DNA of 64,000 nt from Chionis minor (taxonomy: Eukaryota; Chordata; Aves; Charadriiformes; Chionididae), in NCBI GenBank assembly GCA_013398295.1, contig VZSF01006978.1, forward strand, positions 1-64,000, read 5' to 3'. This document shows positions 62,843 to 64,000 of the stretch, piece by piece. Below the pieces are notes generated by a model. It had not been told where the DNA came from. It searched no databases and saw only the letters and a list, made by a program, of their open reading frames with translations. The position numbers and the translations under genes were made by a program. Position 1 is the first letter of the stretch, and the number at the start of each line of letters is the position of its first letter.

Positions 62843-62942
62843 CTCTACTTCTCCAGAGGTATTCTGGCAGGCCTGCCACTTCTACTCGTGCTCTAACCCA
62901 ATTGCCTTTGCCTTTGTGTCCCACCACCAATACAGTCTCGTC
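62843..62942 (-). CDS. Candidate coding exon, product unrecognised
   Basis: On the minus strand two successive ttgtctgcag motifs give an excellent acceptor, and GAAGTAGAG before gtgagacac is a good donor. The 100-nt segment is open in phase 0 for 33 codons plus one base and reads DETVLVVGHKGKGNWVRARV, then EVAGLPEYLWRSR. It is glycine/valine-rich at first, like a small beta-barrel, and contains CpGs. The trailing base matches the two bases needed by the 59.9 kb exon, so it could be an upstream exon of the same gene that skips the microexon candidates. The frame also continues past the donor to a stop 45 nt on, so a terminal exon or repeat-derived frame is possible. Not recognised. Confidence 0.33.
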
Positions 62943-64000
62943 CTGCAGACAAGACTGCAGACAAGTCAGTCATGACATTAAGATGACAAAAGCCTCTTCT
63001 GCGTGGGTTAGCCAACACGCCCATGGCTGTCCCCACTGAAGAACAGTGTGGATGCAATCAATAAACCACAGGTAAATTGTGGCAGATGGCATGTGTACAC
63101 ACAGTTTGAAGACAGCAGTACTTTAAACTTAAGACTGTTCAGATCACCTCTACCAAGAGCTGTAATAGTGAACATAACTATATCGATTCTGAGGAGTAAA
63201 ATACCAATAAAGATATATTATACATTGTGTATTGCTTGTTATTGTTGTTTAATTTCTGTAGCTAAATGATAGCTTCAGTGAAAGTTACTGAAAAGGGCTT
63301 ATTCAGAAACATTGTCTTTCTAAGCAAAATAAGGAAGACAAAATTTACGCATAGGACAAAGTACAAACAAACTAAACGTGCAAGGGGTTCTGAAGACGTT
63401 GTGGTCATTCTAAGTCAAACTAGTGCTGAAAGTGTGTGTGTGAGACAAGTATAAGGCTCAATAGATTGGACAGACTGAGAAATTCTTCAGAGTAGAGGGA
63501 AAGACTGAATACTTCTATCCCAAACATACCAGGCATTTACCGGCACAAGGTATGTGCCATTGTACTGCCATCAAGTGAGGAACATAAAGGTCTCGAAAGT
63601 CTATCTATCTGCTGCGTATAATCAGCCCATGCCCAGCAGGTTTGGTAATAAGTTGGCGAAATCTGTTTTGCCATCTTGTAGGATGTTCACTCTGATGTGT
63701 TATCTCAGAGATCTCCATTCACTTATGGAAGTGAAAAAAAAGCTATCTGCAACATATGTTGACATCAACTGAAGTTAAATTGAGACCGACCATGACAGTT
63801 AAGAATGGGAGCTCGGCAACTTGGCTGTGATGCAGAGCAAATGTAGAAATTTTTGTAATTAAGGCTGACGTGCTAGTGGACACAAAAGAGAAGGGCTATT
63901 CTATACTGAGAGGATGTCTCTTGGCCTTCATATGGAAAAAAATTGCAAAAAGTTATCACAATTGTTTAACTTGTCCTATTATTTTTCATTTGTCCTTTTT
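62943..64000. other. Right-hand end, no gene seen
   Basis: Unique DNA with several 60-73 codon open frames on the plus strand, none with convincing motifs or splice sites. No repeat recognised. Confidence 0.4.

Overview
This is an AT-rich window of vertebrate nuclear DNA. It is most likely from a bird, because it carries several truncated CR1 LINE copies of avian type. These include 3' tails ending in the ATTCTRT-like octamer and the phrase 'ggttggaa..gacctct..gatcatct.gtccaac'. It also carries one complete solo LTR. Other sauropsids have CR1 too, so 'bird' is an inference, and I cannot name the species. There are no bacterial-type operons: the many 60-140 codon open frames are mostly chance, and coding sequence must be sought as short exons with splice sites.

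The best-supported gene is on the minus strand between about 59.95 and 49.2 kb. Three exons (59,901-59,950, 58,944-59,095 and 49,235-49,370) have consensus acceptors and donors and compatible phases. They read through without a stop into a charged, lysine/glutamate/tyrosine-rich protein that I do not recognise. The intron of about 9.6 kb between the last two holds a 669-bp solo LTR with a perfect 5-bp target duplication, in the same orientation as the gene. It also holds a possible alternative exon near 53.7 kb. Weaker candidate exons lie upstream (61.1, 61.8 and 62.9 kb) and far downstream (14.7 kb).

Layout. 0-1.3 kb: AT-rich lead-in, then a GC- and CpG-rich island that looks like a promoter, with a strong minus-strand splice donor at 1,086. 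1.3-14.5 kb: mostly unique non-coding DNA, with a decayed CR1, a plausible plus-strand exon at 9.7 kb and a plausible plus-strand terminal exon with AATAAA at 14.2-14.4 kb. 14.5-48.4 kb: long AT-rich non-coding DNA (intron or intergenic) with CR1 copies, low-complexity tracts, a perfect 33-bp tandem duplication and old palindromic repeat remnants. 48.4-64 kb: the minus-strand gene region with CR1 copies, the LTR, and two inverted repeats near 62.2 and 62.8 kb.

I found no tRNA, rRNA, CRISPR, bacterial mobile element or clearly new biological system. The most useful leads are the unnamed minus-strand gene, the LTR sitting in sense about 1.2 kb upstream of one of its exons, and the exon candidates that need transcript data.
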